Assembly: GCA_963790585.1 (NCBI GenBank) | Contig: CAWBOY010000009.1 | Location: forward strand, 1 to 64,000 | Source of the DNA: CAWBOY01 sp963790585 | GTDB taxonomy: Bacteria; Planctomycetota; Planctomycetia; Gemmatales; Gemmataceae | Length of the DNA stretch: 64,000 nucleotides | Direction of reading: 5' to 3' | Shown here: positions 1-8,560 of the stretch, one piece after another | Layout: every line of letters starts with the position of its first letter | How positions within the stretch are numbered: position 1 is the stretch's first letter | Notes under the pieces: model-generated | Told to the model about the DNA's origin: nothing | What the model saw: the letters and a program-made list of their open reading frames with translations, nothing else | Database searches by the model: none | Program-made: the position numbers and the translations under genes

Positions 1-1033
1 TCCAATTGTTGCTAGACAACGGGCATACGGAGATTGTCGATGCGGACTTGAGTGGGTACTTCGATAGCATCCCCACGCCGAGTTAATGGCATCGGTGAGC
101 CGACGGCTTAGTGACGGGCTACTACTGGCCCTGATCAAAAGCTGGTTGGAGGCACCGGTGGAAGACCTTGGAGATCGTGGGGACAAGCGTCGAACGACTC
201 GCAACAAGGACGAGGGTCGCGGCACCCCGCAAGGGGGCGTGCTCTCGCCGCTGCTGGCGAATCTCTACATGCGTCGCTTCGTGCTGGGCTGGAAGACAAA
301 CGGGCATGCCAATCGTCTTGAGGCGCGTATCGTCAATTATGCGGACGACTTTGTGATCTGCTGCCGTGGTACGGCTCTTGAAGCCGAGGCGGTGATGCGG
401 CGCATGATGTCGAAGCTGCGGTTGACGGTGAACGAGACGAAGACCCGGGTTTGCCGCTTGCCGGACGAGACGTTTTCGTTTTTGGGTTACACGTTCGGTC
501 GGAACTGGTCGCCGAAGACGGGGCGTAGCTACATCGGTCCCCGTCCGGCCGTCAAGAAGATCCACGGGATCTGTGAGGTGATCCGCGATCAGACCAGCCG
601 AACGTGGCAGTGGTTGTCTTGCCGGGCGTTAATAACTCGCGTCAACAGCCGACTGGTGGGCTGGGCGAACTATTTTTGTCTCGGTAACACGGCCCCGGCC
701 ATGAAGCAGGTGATGGCGCACACCTGTCAACGGCTCCGTCAGTGGCTGGGTCGGAAGCACCGCGTGCAGGGTACGGCCCGACAGTGTTATTCGGATCGTT
801 ACCTGCGTGAGGACCTGGGATTAGTGTGGCTTCCAGGGCGACCGCGACCTCGCGTCTTGTGAGCGAACGCATGAGTTACCTTGTCCGAGAGCCGGATGCC
901 TTAATAGGGCCCGTCCGGTTCGACGAGCGGGAAGTGGAAACGGGGCATGGCCGGGAGATTGAGGCACCGGCCAACGAAAGGGCCGGATACCGCTGGACTC
1001 GACCTAAACCACCGCGCCACTTCTCGACTCTAC
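1..1033 (+). mobile_element. Group II intron copy A, 3' portion
   Basis: From about base 8 this stretch repeats the complete intron at 3631-5622 almost base for base. The only difference I found is one missing C in the C run at 70-74, where the other copy has five Cs. It contains the reverse transcriptase tail, a domain V hairpin and a domain VI, and ends at 1033 in the same CTCTAC as the other copy. Bases 5-7 do not match the other copy, so either the 5' part is truncated here or the window (possibly a contig) simply begins inside the repeat. The 3' exon begins TTCGGATAG, the same as at the other copy. Confidence 0.9.
86..862 (+). pseudogene. ltrA: Group II intron reverse transcriptase/maturase, C-terminal fragment
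   Basis: The 258 residues are identical to the C-terminal part of the intact protein at 4135-5451. They include the QGGVLSPLLANLY motif, the YADD catalytic box and the maturase (domain X) region. The reading frame is broken upstream by the missing C at 70-74, so the ATG at 86 is an internal methionine and not a true start. No HNH endonuclease motif follows the maturase domain. If the missing C is a sequencing error, this would be the tail of a second intact intron protein. Confidence 0.85.
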
Positions 1034-1063
1034 TTCGGATAGCCTCTTCGACCTCGTCTCGAG

Positions 1064-2761
1064 TTACGGTTGAAATTGTTCAGCGATAGGCCCAAGAGCC
1101 AATGCTGGTAAGAAGCACAGGGCGCCAACAAGTAACAGTGTGCCGAGTACAAGTACCCCAAAAGTAACCGTGTCACAAGGGAGAGTGCCGATCGTCACCG
1201 GCCTGCGCACTTGTGCCGCGAGTCTGCCCGCAAGCGTCAGGGCCAAGCCTGCCAAGACGAAGCGTCCCGCCGCCATGGCGACGGCGGTGGTGAGATTGTA
1301 GAAAAGCGAGTTAGCGTTTAGTCCGGCCATGCTTTGACCGTTGTTAGCTATACACGAGGTGTACGCGAAGAGAATCTCGGTAAAGCCGCGGGGCCCGCTA
1401 TTTGTCACCAGGCCTGCGCGGCCGGCTTCCGTGACAACCGCTAACCCCGTCAGCGGCAGCACGACCATTGGTGTCACTAGAATGAACAGAGCAATTAACT
1501 TCGCTTCCGCCGTCGTGAGTATTTTGCCTAGATACTCCGGTGTGCGTCCGACCATGAGCCCACCCATAAATACCCCCACCAAAGCCACCATTACGATACT
1601 GTACAACCCGGTGCCTAAGCCGCCGAATACAACTTCACCCAGTAGCATGTTTGCGAGCAGGACGAGCACACCCATCGGCTGGTAGGAACCGTGCATCGAA
1701 TTGGACGAGCCAGTGGCGGCGTTTGAAGTAACCACCGCCGTCAAGACCGAATCTCCAATGCCGAAGCGTACTTCCTTCCCCTCCAAATTACCGCCTTCCA
1801 CGCCGATATCCGCCAGTCGCCAAGGTGGTGACCGTTCCGCATGATCGCAGACAACGATGCCGGCCGTGAATAGCACGACCATGACCGCCAGTAGCAACCA
1901 TCCGGCACGCTCACGGCCGACCATGTGGCCGAATGTGATAGGAAGAGCGGCAGGCAGTACGGCTATCGCCAGGAGTCCGAGGAAGTTGGCGAGTGGAGTC
2001 GGGTTGGCGTAGGGGTGGGCTCCGTTAGCGTTGAAGAAGCCACCGCCGTTGGTACCTAGATTCTTGATGATCTCTAGTGGGGCAACCGGCCCCTGGGCGA
2101 TCGTTTGGATCTGTCCCTCTAGCGTTCGTGCCTCGGTATAAGGCGCCAGATTGAGCGGTACACCCTGCCAGACAAGCAGCAACCCGCCCACAAGTGATAA
2201 AGGGAGCAAGACCCAAAGCAGGGCACGCACGAGATCCACCCAGAAATTACCGAGCGTAGTTGCTCGCTCACGGGCGAAACCGCGGATGAAAGCCATGCCG
2301 AGCGCGAGGCCGGAAGCACCGGCAAGGAAGTTCTGCGCCACCAGGCCGACGAGCTGAGTTCCATAACGAAGTGTTGATTCACCGCCGTAAGCTTGCCATG
2401 TTGACGTGGTTGAAAAGCTCAGAGCGGTGTTCGCGGCCAGGTCTAGCGTCATCTCCGTGGTTAGGTAACGACTGTCGGGCCCGCCGGGCAACCAGCGTTG
2501 GCCGAGGAGCAGTAAGAACAGAACAACGGTTCCCAAGCCGCTGAAAGCCAGAAAACACAGAAAGTAGATTGCCGCCGTCATCTCCTGTTCTGAACGGACA
2601 CCAAGAAGGCGGTATAGCAATTTCTCCAAGGGCCGTAGGAACGGGTCGGGAAAAGTATATTGCCCTTCAAAAACGCGGGCGAGATATAGGCCGAAAGGCC
2701 GAGCCAGCGCAACGACGATGCCGAGGAAAATAACATATTCAAGCCAATGCATGGCGCGCAT
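1064..2761 (-). CDS. kdpA: Potassium-transporting ATPase subunit KdpA
   Basis: A 565-residue polytopic membrane protein with the usual length and many transmembrane helices of KdpA, the potassium-binding channel subunit of the high-affinity KdpFABC pump. Family-typical selectivity-filter-like segments are visible, such as NLGTNGGGFFNANGAHPYANP-like sequence near residues 235-255, TSNAATGSSNSMHGS near 345-360 and a C-terminal AYTSCIANNGQSMAG. It lies 14 bases downstream of kdpC on the same strand, so the two are probably one operon. This order (C before A) differs from the usual A-B-C, and kdpB, the catalytic subunit, is not in the window. Intron copy A begins only about 30 bases past the stop, in the opposite orientation. 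The pump cannot work without KdpB, which may lie left of the window or elsewhere. Confidence 0.96.
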   Translation of the reverse strand: MRAMHWLEYVIFLGIVVALARPFGLYLARVFEGQYTFPDPFLRPLEKLLYRLLGVRSEQEMTAAIYFLCFLAFSGLGTVVLFLLLLGQRWLPGGPDSRYLTTEMTLDLAANTALSFSTTSTWQAYGGESTLRYGTQLVGLVAQNFLAGASGLALGMAFIRGFARERATTLGNFWVDLVRALLWVLLPLSLVGGLLLVWQGVPLNLAPYTEARTLEGQIQTIAQGPVAPLEIIKNLGTNGGGFFNANGAHPYANPTPLANFLGLLAIAVLPAALPITFGHMVGRERAGWLLLAVMVVLFTAGIVVCDHAERSPPWRLADIGVEGGNLEGKEVRFGIGDSVLTAVVTSNAATGSSNSMHGSYQPMGVLVLLANMLLGEVVFGGLGTGLYSIVMVALVGVFMGGLMVGRTPEYLGKILTTAEAKLIALFILVTPMVVLPLTGLAVVTEAGRAGLVTNSGPRGFTEILFAYTSCIANNGQSMAGLNANSLFYNLTTAVAMAAGRFVLAGLALTLAGRLAAQVRRPVTIGTLPCDTVTFGVLVLGTLLLVGALCFLPALALGPIAEQFQP

Positions 2762-2775
2762 CTCCAGAGGGGCAA

Positions 2776-3492
2776 TCAGCGATTTGGAGCGAGTGTGGGA
2801 AGAGGTGCGCTGCTATCGAGGGCAATGTTGAGTGCGAGGACATCCACTTGTGGTCCACCGAGGAAACCTAACTGGCGGCCGTGGGTGTGTTCGGCAACGA
2901 GGTTCCGAATCTTCTCCTCGCTTTGCTGACGTGCGCGGGCCACGCGCCCGACTTGCAGGGCCGCGTTGGCCGGGCTGATGTGTGGGTCAAGACCGCTACC
3001 TGAGCGCGTGACCGCATCGACCGGGACTGGCACGTTGGCTCCTAATCCATTCTGGAGTCGATAGGCGTCCGCCAATTCCCGTACCCCGGCAAAGGTTCCA
3101 CCAGCGCCTGGAGTGGCGGGAGCGTCGCGTGCGCCATTGCGGAGTTTCGGATTAGCCGGTCCGAGATTGGTGCCTCCCGAAGCAGTGGCGTCGTAGCCGT
3201 CGCCAGCGGCGGAAGGACGAGAGTGAAAGTAACCAGCTTGAGAAAAATTCTGACCGATGAGTTCGGAGCCGACAACGTTGCCATTCCGTGAAACGAGGCT
3301 GCCGCTGGACTGATGGGGGAACAATGGCCATGCGAAGGCGGCAAGAAGAAGAGGAAAGCCCATTCCGGTCAGCAGCGTGAGGAGGAGAGTTCCGAGGAGG
3401 AGTGGCCTAAGGTGAATTCGCATCTGGGCCATAACGCTTGGCGAGGCCGTCGTGAGGTCTTCTTGGGCGGATATTTCGTTGGGTTGGCTCAT
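2776..3492 (-). CDS. kdpC: Potassium-transporting ATPase subunit KdpC
   Basis: A 238-residue protein with one N-terminal transmembrane segment (about residues 30-58) followed by a soluble domain with KdpC signatures: GSELIGQNF near residue 97, YFHSRPSAA near 107, SGGTNLGPANP near 124, and SGSGLDPHISPANA near 183. KdpC is the accessory subunit that stabilises the complex of KdpA with KdpB. It is the first gene of a kdpC-kdpA pair. The ATG at 3492 is preceded by an in-frame TGA only a few bases upstream, so the start is well fixed. Immediately upstream lies a palindrome that has been invaded by a group II intron. No kdpB, kdpF or kdpDE genes are visible upstream. Confidence 0.95.
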   Translation of the reverse strand: MSQPNEISAQEDLTTASPSVMAQMRIHLRPLLLGTLLLTLLTGMGFPLLLAAFAWPLFPHQSSGSLVSRNGNVVGSELIGQNFSQAGYFHSRPSAAGDGYDATASGGTNLGPANPKLRNGARDAPATPGAGGTFAGVRELADAYRLQNGLGANVPVPVDAVTRSGSGLDPHISPANAALQVGRVARARQQSEEKIRNLVAEHTHGRQLGFLGGPQVDVLALNIALDSSAPLPTLAPNR

Positions 3493-4134
3493 AACTCATC
3501 CATCGTTCCGAACGGCTGTTGGAGGTTGATTCAGCGAGCTAAACCTTGTCCCGCCTATCCGAAAAAGGGGTCAGGTACCATTGTGCGAAGCACCCTTCGG
3601 GCCGTTCCGGCAATGGTACCTGACCCCTTTGTGCGCCGTGCCAAGGCGTGACTTTTCAGTGGGTGCGAATCCCACCCGGCAACTGGTCGTTCCAGCCGGT
3701 AGCAATCGGAGCGGCAGTGGAGGTAACGAAACTGTCGAAGCCTTCGATGGAAAGGGTCGTTTGAGCGACTCCGCGAGCAGGCAGGCCGTAACGTGAGTGA
3801 ACGCTGAGCAGGCCTCGAAACGGGTAATGTGGTAGCCGACCCAGCAAAGGGATGGGGAAGGCCGCAGACGCGAGGATACAGGGGGAACGACTTTAGCCCC
3901 ACCCGCGTTGCCACCGGGGTAATGGCGACGGCATGTCGGCATAGGAAAGTTAACGCAACACGGGAAACCCCCTGCGGTGGCAGCAGTGCCAACCGGACGC
4001 CCGCGAGGGACAGGCCGGGCCGCTTGGGGTGGCGGAGAGGCTCGTAGTACCGCTGAAGCCGGGTAACGCCGGTGGAGGGAAGGGGCCTTGGTTCAAGGAC
4101 AGCGTCCGAAGGAAAGAGAGCCAGGAGATTGGTG

Positions 4135-5451
4135 ATGAGCCTAACACCTCCCGATACGGTTCGGAAACTCCAGGAGACGTTGCATGCCAAAGCGAAGAGA
4201 GCACCCACCTATCGGTTCTATGCGTTGTACGACAAGGTGTACCGGGCCGATGTGCTGGGCCATGCGTACCTGTGCTGTGCCGCTAACGACGGCGCGGCGG
4301 GGGTGGATGGCCAGACGTTCACGGACATCGAGGAGTACGGGCTGGACCGTTGGCTGGGTGAACTGACGGAAGAACTCCGAAACAAAGCGTATCGCCCGCA
4401 AGCAGTCCGACGGGTGTACATACCGAAGTCGGATGGCAAACAGCGACCGTTGGGCATTCCAACGATCCGCGACCGTGTCGTGCAGATGGCTGTGTTGCTC
4501 GTCTTGGAGCCGATCTTCGAGGCGGACTTGCAGCCGGAACAATTTGCTTATCGGCAAGGCCGAAGCGCTCTGGACGCGATCGAGCAAGTCCAGACGTTGC
4601 TAGACAACGGGCATACGGAGATTGTCGATGCGGACTTGAGTGGGTACTTCGATAGCATCCCCCACGCCGAGTTAATGGCATCGGTGAGCCGACGGCTTAG
4701 TGACGGGCTACTACTGGCCCTGATCAAAAGCTGGTTGGAGGCACCGGTGGAAGACCTTGGAGATCGTGGGGACAAGCGTCGAACGACTCGCAACAAGGAC
4801 GAGGGTCGCGGCACCCCGCAAGGGGGCGTGCTCTCGCCGCTGCTGGCGAATCTCTACATGCGTCGCTTCGTGCTGGGCTGGAAGACAAACGGGCATGCCA
4901 ATCGTCTTGAGGCGCGTATCGTCAATTATGCGGACGACTTTGTGATCTGCTGCCGTGGTACGGCTCTTGAAGCCGAGGCGGTGATGCGGCGCATGATGTC
5001 GAAGCTGCGGTTGACGGTGAACGAGACGAAGACCCGGGTTTGCCGCTTGCCGGACGAGACGTTTTCGTTTTTGGGTTACACGTTCGGTCGGAACTGGTCG
5101 CCGAAGACGGGGCGTAGCTACATCGGTCCCCGTCCGGCCGTCAAGAAGATCCACGGGATCTGTGAGGTGATCCGCGATCAGACCAGCCGAACGTGGCAGT
5201 GGTTGTCTTGCCGGGCGTTAATAACTCGCGTCAACAGCCGACTGGTGGGCTGGGCGAACTATTTTTGTCTCGGTAACACGGCCCCGGCCATGAAGCAGGT
5301 GATGGCGCACACCTGTCAACGGCTCCGTCAGTGGCTGGGTCGGAAGCACCGCGTGCAGGGTACGGCCCGACAGTGTTATTCGGATCGTTACCTGCGTGAG
5401 GACCTGGGATTAGTGTGGCTTCCAGGGCGACCGCGACCTCGCGTCTTGTGA
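4135..5451 (+). CDS. ltrA: Group II intron reverse transcriptase/maturase
   Basis: A multifunctional intron-encoded protein: it reverse-transcribes the intron at its target and, as maturase, helps it to splice. From the N-terminus it has the RT-0/RT-1 region with IPKSDGKQRPLGIPTIRD, RT-2 QFAYRQGRSALDAI, the DLSGYFDSIPH motif, RT-4 TPQGGVLSPLLANLYM, and the YADD active site in IVNYADDFVICC. The maturase X domain follows. There is no C-terminal HNH nuclease, as expected for class C-like introns. I chose the ATG at 4135 (438 residues) because GGAG precedes it by about 8 bases; the frame stays open to 4072. The domain V RNA starts only 27 bases after the stop. Confidence 0.95.
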   Translation: MSLTPPDTVRKLQETLHAKAKRAPTYRFYALYDKVYRADVLGHAYLCCAANDGAAGVDGQTFTDIEEYGLDRWLGELTEELRNKAYRPQAVRRVYIPKSDGKQRPLGIPTIRDRVVQMAVLLVLEPIFEADLQPEQFAYRQGRSALDAIEQVQTLLDNGHTEIVDADLSGYFDSIPHAELMASVSRRLSDGLLLALIKSWLEAPVEDLGDRGDKRRTTRNKDEGRGTPQGGVLSPLLANLYMRRFVLGWKTNGHANRLEARIVNYADDFVICCRGTALEAEAVMRRMMSKLRLTVNETKTRVCRLPDETFSFLGYTFGRNWSPKTGRSYIGPRPAVKKIHGICEVIRDQTSRTWQWLSCRALITRVNSRLVGWANYFCLGNTAPAMKQVMAHTCQRLRQWLGRKHRVQGTARQCYSDRYLREDLGLVWLPGRPRPRVL

Positions 5452-5477
5452 GCGAACGCATGAGTTACCTTGTCCGA

Positions 5478-5618
5478 GAGCCGGATGCCTTAATAGGGCC
5501 CGTCCGGTTCGACGAGCGGGAAGTGGAAACGGGGCATGGCCGGGAGATTGAGGCACCGGCCAACGAAAGGGCCGGATACCGCTGGACTCGACCTAAACCA
5601 CCGCGCCACTTCTCGACT
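5478..5618 (+). ncRNA. Group II intron domains V and VI
   Basis: The catalytic domain V hairpin starts at 5478 with GAGCCGGATGCC and closes with CGTCCGGTTC at 5501-5510, matching the near-invariant 34-nt domain V form. Domain VI is formed by CGAG...GAAGTGG pairing with CCACTTC...TCG near 5606-5614, leaving the 3' splice site at 5622. The same structure occurs in copy A at about 889-1029. Confidence 0.85.
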
Positions 5619-5797
5619 CTACTTCGGATAGGCTCTTAATCGTGATAGGAAAGAATCGCACGAGCAGAGCGCTTGCCAAGATGAGGGGGCTGCCTTTTCC
5701 AACAATGGCTTCGACAACTGTGGAGGGACGGCCGCCGTAGAGCGAAATTTCAGGGAATAGGCCGCTGCCCGATCGTAAAGCAATGCGGATTCGTCTC

Positions 5798-5830
5798 CCA
5801 TCGGATCGGGCAATTCGCCCGATCCGATGG
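5798..5830. terminator. 14-bp perfect hairpin
   Basis: CCATCGGATCGGGC at 5798-5811 pairs perfectly with its complement at 5817-5830 across a 5-base loop. The flanking interval 5634-6052 has no gene I can support. A REP-like element or a factor-dependent terminator are both possible, since there is no strong T run. Confidence 0.5.
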
Positions 5831-6052
5831 AGTAATTTGCATGGATTTGCGAACGGTATTCCTCCGTGTCTAGCCAAATTCGCAGAAAAAGAGTGGGAAT
5901 GTATTGCCGCGGTTGAGCGGCGTGTTAATTGCGTAACGGGAATCCATGTTGGCCTCAAATGGCGGGACGTTGCGCGAGCCAGGGCTCGCTAATATACGAT
6001 TTTCCCAGATGAGGCATCTTACGGCACTATTTCCACAACTGGAGGATTTTTG

Positions 6053-6448
6053 ATGAAATTCAAGAACTGTCATGCCTACATGCTGACGGCGATTTGTGTT
6101 CTTGGTACGCTCTGCTTCGCGCAGGCAAGGGATGACAAACCCACCGACGGGGGCAAGGCTGAAGAGTTCAAAGGCAAGTCCTTTGATCTCAAAGAGAAGG
6201 AAAAGACATCCATCACGTTGAGTTTCCCCGCCGGTAAGGAGGCCACCATCACAGTCAAGGGGGAGAAGAAGACAGACGTGCATCTGTTCGTCTATGACGC
6301 GGCCGGAAAAGAAGTTGCCAAGGACGACAGCCCTGGGCCAGACTGTGAGGTCAAGATCACACCCAAGGCGGACAGCAAGTACACCCTGGAAATCCGCAAC
6401 CTCGGGCCGGGAGAAACTCGCACGGCATTGAAGGTGACTCTTAAGTAG
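6053..6448 (+). CDS. Small secreted protein, pre-peptidase C-terminal-like fold
   Basis: A 131-residue protein with a clear signal peptide (MKFKNCHAYMLTAICVLGTL, cleavage likely after AQA near residue 25). A compact beta-rich domain follows, with SITLSFPAGKEATITVKG, VHLFVYDAAGKEV and YTLEIRNLGPGETRT. This layout resembles the pre-peptidase C-terminal (PPC) beta-sandwich often appended to secreted proteins, but here it stands alone. GGAGG at 6041-6045 gives a good ribosome site for the ATG at 6053; an in-frame TTG directly before it is less likely. The function is unknown. It is likely monocistronic, as a palindrome follows. Confidence 0.75.
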   Translation: MKFKNCHAYMLTAICVLGTLCFAQARDDKPTDGGKAEEFKGKSFDLKEKEKTSITLSFPAGKEATITVKGEKKTDVHLFVYDAAGKEVAKDDSPGPDCEVKITPKADSKYTLEIRNLGPGETRTALKVTLK

Positions 6449-6488
6449 AAGAATTGACGGTTCTTTTCGCTGAGTTTTACTCTATTGC

Positions 6489-6591
6489 CGAATAAAAGGC
6501 TATCCGAAAAGTCGTGTCTCCCCTCCGGTGGTTGAGCGCAGCTACACCACCGGAGGGGGAGACGCGACTTTTCGGATGGCCTTTTATTCGA
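6489..6591. repeat. Long palindrome sharing the GGCTATCCGAAAA end with the 3553 element
   Basis: The left arm 6489-6533 and right arm 6546-6591 are inverted copies with only a few mismatches around a loop of about 12 bases. The outer part AGGCTATCCGAAAAG closely matches GCCTATCCGAAAAAG of the intron-bearing palindrome at 3553, while the inner sequence differs. It lies in the intergenic stretch before the DUF1559 gene and could also terminate the upstream gene. Confidence 0.85.
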
Positions 6592-6842
6592 CGCCGGCGC
6601 CTTATATTTTCCGCTCCCCTTTCCGCTTACTTCTTGCGCGGCTCTTTCTACGCGTGCCCCGAAAATTTGGATACACCCGGCCCGCCCTCCGGGCCCCTCA
6701 AGACAAAAAATCTGGTTTACGCAAATAGACTCTTCCCTTTCCGCGATCAACGTCGTAACATCTTGTTTGTTGTCAAGATGTCATTGAGACGTTGACTCGC
6801 TCCCACCGCGATTGCCGATCAGGCGCCTTACGGAGTCACCTC

Positions 6843-7925
6843 GTGAAGAAGCGCAGCGGTTTCACGCTTATTGAATTGCTCGTCGTTATTGCCATTATTG
6901 CCGTACTCATTGGGCTGTTGTTGCCCGCCGTGCAGAAGGTGCGCGAGTCGGCGTCCAACGGCCAGTGCAAAAACAACATCAAGCAGATCATGCTCGCGTG
7001 CTTCGCCTACGACGCGTCTAATGGCTGCTTTCCGCCGGTCTTTCGCGGCACTTCGATCAATGGGTTGCCTTATTACGACGATCAGTACGGGGCGCTCGCG
7101 TTGATAAGCCCTTACGTGGAACAAGGGAACATCTACAACAGCTTGAATTTCGCGGTGCCAGCGCTCGATCCTGGGAGCGGCGGCAACGTCAATCCGGCCA
7201 ACTACGCGGCTTTCACCTCGGTCGTGAAGATTTTCATGTGCCCAAGCGACGTGGAGCAGCCGGTTGACAGCGGCTTCGGGCTGCCCGCCGGGCAAATGTT
7301 CGGGCCGAGCAATTATGCGTTCAACCTTGGAACCGGCCTGTCGACTGGAGTGACGGGCTGGCCCGGATCGCCTTATCAGTCGGACGGCGTCTTTTATGCC
7401 GCTTCACGCACGCGGGTCACCGACATCAAGGACGGCACGAGCAGCACGGCCGCGGTCTCCGAACACACGCTGGGCACCGGGCCGGTCGGCTTTGAATTCG
7501 TGAGCGGGCCGATCGATCCGAATACACAATACTTCTATTCCATGAATCCCGGCACATTCGCTATGACGCCGCTAAGCGACGCGGGCTGCGCCAACTCGGT
7601 GCTGTATAACGTGGAAAACCACACCGGCTACTCCTGGGTATTTGGGGAACCGCCAAGCACGCAATACAACCATTACTACCTTCCCAATAGCAGCACGCCG
7701 AATTGCGTCGTCAATTATTACTTCACGAGCGGAACTTATCCGGCCGGCAACTTATACGCGGACACCGGACACGGTTGGATCGCCGCTCGCAGCCGGCATA
7801 CCGGCGGCGTGAATCTCGCTTTGTGCGATGGGTCGGTGCGCTTTGTCAGCAACGGCATCTCGCTGGCCAGCTGGCGTGCGTTAGCCACGCGAGCGGGCGG
7901 CGACATCGTGGGGGCGGATTTTTAG
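6843..7925 (+). CDS. DUF1559 prepilin-like secreted protein
   Basis: A 360-residue protein of the DUF1559 (SBP_bac_10) family, which is massively expanded in planctomycetes. The N-terminus SGFTLIELLVVIAIIAVLIG is a textbook type IV pilin/type II pseudopilin methylation motif followed by the hydrophobic helix, with the LLPAVQKVRESA stretch typical of the family. The C-terminal H-x-G-G-x-N-x-A-x-x-D-G-S-V motif (GGVNLALCDGSVRF) is also diagnostic. I chose the GTG at 6843 because CGGAG lies 8-12 bases upstream and the pilin motif then starts at residue 6; an upstream in-frame TTG at 6792 is less likely. The product is probably processed by a prepilin peptidase and displayed at the surface. A lipoprotein gene follows, a common pairing in this phylum. 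Confidence 0.93.
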   Translation: MKKRSGFTLIELLVVIAIIAVLIGLLLPAVQKVRESASNGQCKNNIKQIMLACFAYDASNGCFPPVFRGTSINGLPYYDDQYGALALISPYVEQGNIYNSLNFAVPALDPGSGGNVNPANYAAFTSVVKIFMCPSDVEQPVDSGFGLPAGQMFGPSNYAFNLGTGLSTGVTGWPGSPYQSDGVFYAASRTRVTDIKDGTSSTAAVSEHTLGTGPVGFEFVSGPIDPNTQYFYSMNPGTFAMTPLSDAGCANSVLYNVENHTGYSWVFGEPPSTQYNHYYLPNSSTPNCVVNYYFTSGTYPAGNLYADTGHGWIAARSRHTGGVNLALCDGSVRFVSNGISLASWRALATRAGGDIVGADF

Positions 7926-7936
7926 GAATCAGGGGC

Positions 7937-8060
7937 ATAGGTTCCCCTCGCCCCCTACTCGGGGGCGAGGGGTTAGGGGTGAGGGGCGAAATCTGGGAAT
8001 ACTGAGCCCCCTCACCCCCAACCCCTCTCCCTCGAGTACGGGGGCGAGGGGAGCCTGTGG
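7937..8060. repeat. GC-rich palindromic repeat, type CCCCTCGCCCC
   Basis: Two inverted arms built on AGGTTCCCCTCGCCCC / GGGGCGAGGGGAGCC enclose the inner inverted repeat GGGGTTAGGGGTGAGGGG / CCCCTCACCCCCAACCCC. A second copy lies at 12405-12515. The many restrained G/C tracts could form a strong hairpin. The family looks like a non-autonomous miniature element. Confidence 0.85.
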
Positions 8061-8085
8061 AGCTAATGCCTCGGAGAATTTCGGG

Positions 8086-8526
8086 ATGGGCCGTGATTTT
8101 CCTCAAAGACTTCGGGCACATTTCGCCGCGGCGATAGTCGTAGCGACGTTGCTATCAGGCTGCGCAAACCGCGACAGCGTCGACGTGGTCTCAGGTAAAG
8201 TTACGTTCCAGGGCAAGCCCGTCAGTGGCCAAATTGTTCTCGTAAGCAGCGACGGCAAAGAGGTGGCCACGATTCTCGGCGCGGAAGGCAACTTCATCTT
8301 CGTGAACGTCCCGAAGGGGGAGGCGAAGGTCTTAGTAAGAGCCCGAACGGCGATGCTTGGAAAAACGGATCGCTCCGGGAATGTAAGGCCGCCGCCGGTC
8401 GGCGCCAAGATGTTGGCAGCAGCCAGCGGCGGAGCAATTCCGCCCGCGCGCTACGCCAAGCCGAACGAGCTGAAATTGGTCCTCGTGGGTGGGCAACAGG
8501 TTCAGGATTTCGATTTGACGCCGTGA
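8086..8526 (+). CDS. Small lipoprotein, carboxypeptidase-regulatory-like fold
   Basis: A 146-residue protein with a signal peptide ending in the lipobox LLSGC (Cys near residue 26), so it is predicted to be lipid-anchored. The rest resembles the small transthyretin/carboxypeptidase-regulatory-like lipoproteins usually found next to DUF1559 genes in planctomycetes: VSGKVTFQGKPVSGQIVLVSSDGKE, a GNFIFVNVPKGEAKVLV strand, and a C-terminal KLVLVGGQQVQDFDL. CGGAG at 8072-8076 precedes the ATG by about 9 bases. The pairing with the upstream DUF1559 gene suggests joint display at the cell envelope, but no partner or ligand can be named. Confidence 0.8.
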   Translation: MGRDFPQRLRAHFAAAIVVATLLSGCANRDSVDVVSGKVTFQGKPVSGQIVLVSSDGKEVATILGAEGNFIFVNVPKGEAKVLVRARTAMLGKTDRSGNVRPPPVGAKMLAAASGGAIPPARYAKPNELKLVLVGGQQVQDFDLTP

Positions 8527-8560
8527 TTGGTCAAAGCTGAGTGACCGGCCCTGAAATGAC

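Larger units (their letters stand above)
3631..5622 (+). mobile_element. Complete group II intron copy B (1992 bp)
   Basis: The 5' end GTGCGCC at 3631 matches the GUGYG start of group II introns, and the 3' end is CTCTAC (AY) at 5622. A domain V hairpin lies at 5478-5510 and a domain VI stem at about 5512-5618. The encoded reverse transcriptase has no HNH endonuclease. The boundaries are confirmed independently because excision rebuilds a perfect palindrome at the insertion point, CCCCTTT/TTCGG. Insertion just 3' of a stem-loop followed by Ts is the habit of bacterial class C introns, which target terminators. Here the target is a REP-like palindrome. Confidence 0.93.
3553..5633. repeat. 89-bp REP-like palindrome split by a group II intron
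   Basis: The left arm runs 3553-3583 and the inner right arm 3611-3630. The outer end of the right arm, TTCGGATAGGC, is at 5623-5633, beyond the intron. Removing 3631-5622 restores an uninterrupted 31-bp perfect arm pair around a 27-base loop that itself holds a small CGAAG/CTTCG hairpin. The core GGGGTCAGGTACCATT resembles the end sequence of the RAYT transposon at 38792-39543, which has GGGGTCAGGTTCATTT. It is therefore probably a REP or miniature element related to that transposase, though this is inference. Confidence 0.9.

Noticed and set aside
5593..5958. Minus-strand 121-codon ORF near kdpC as a kdpB remnant
   Set aside because: It overlaps the intron end and shows none of the KdpB motifs (DKTGT, TGES or the membrane blocks).
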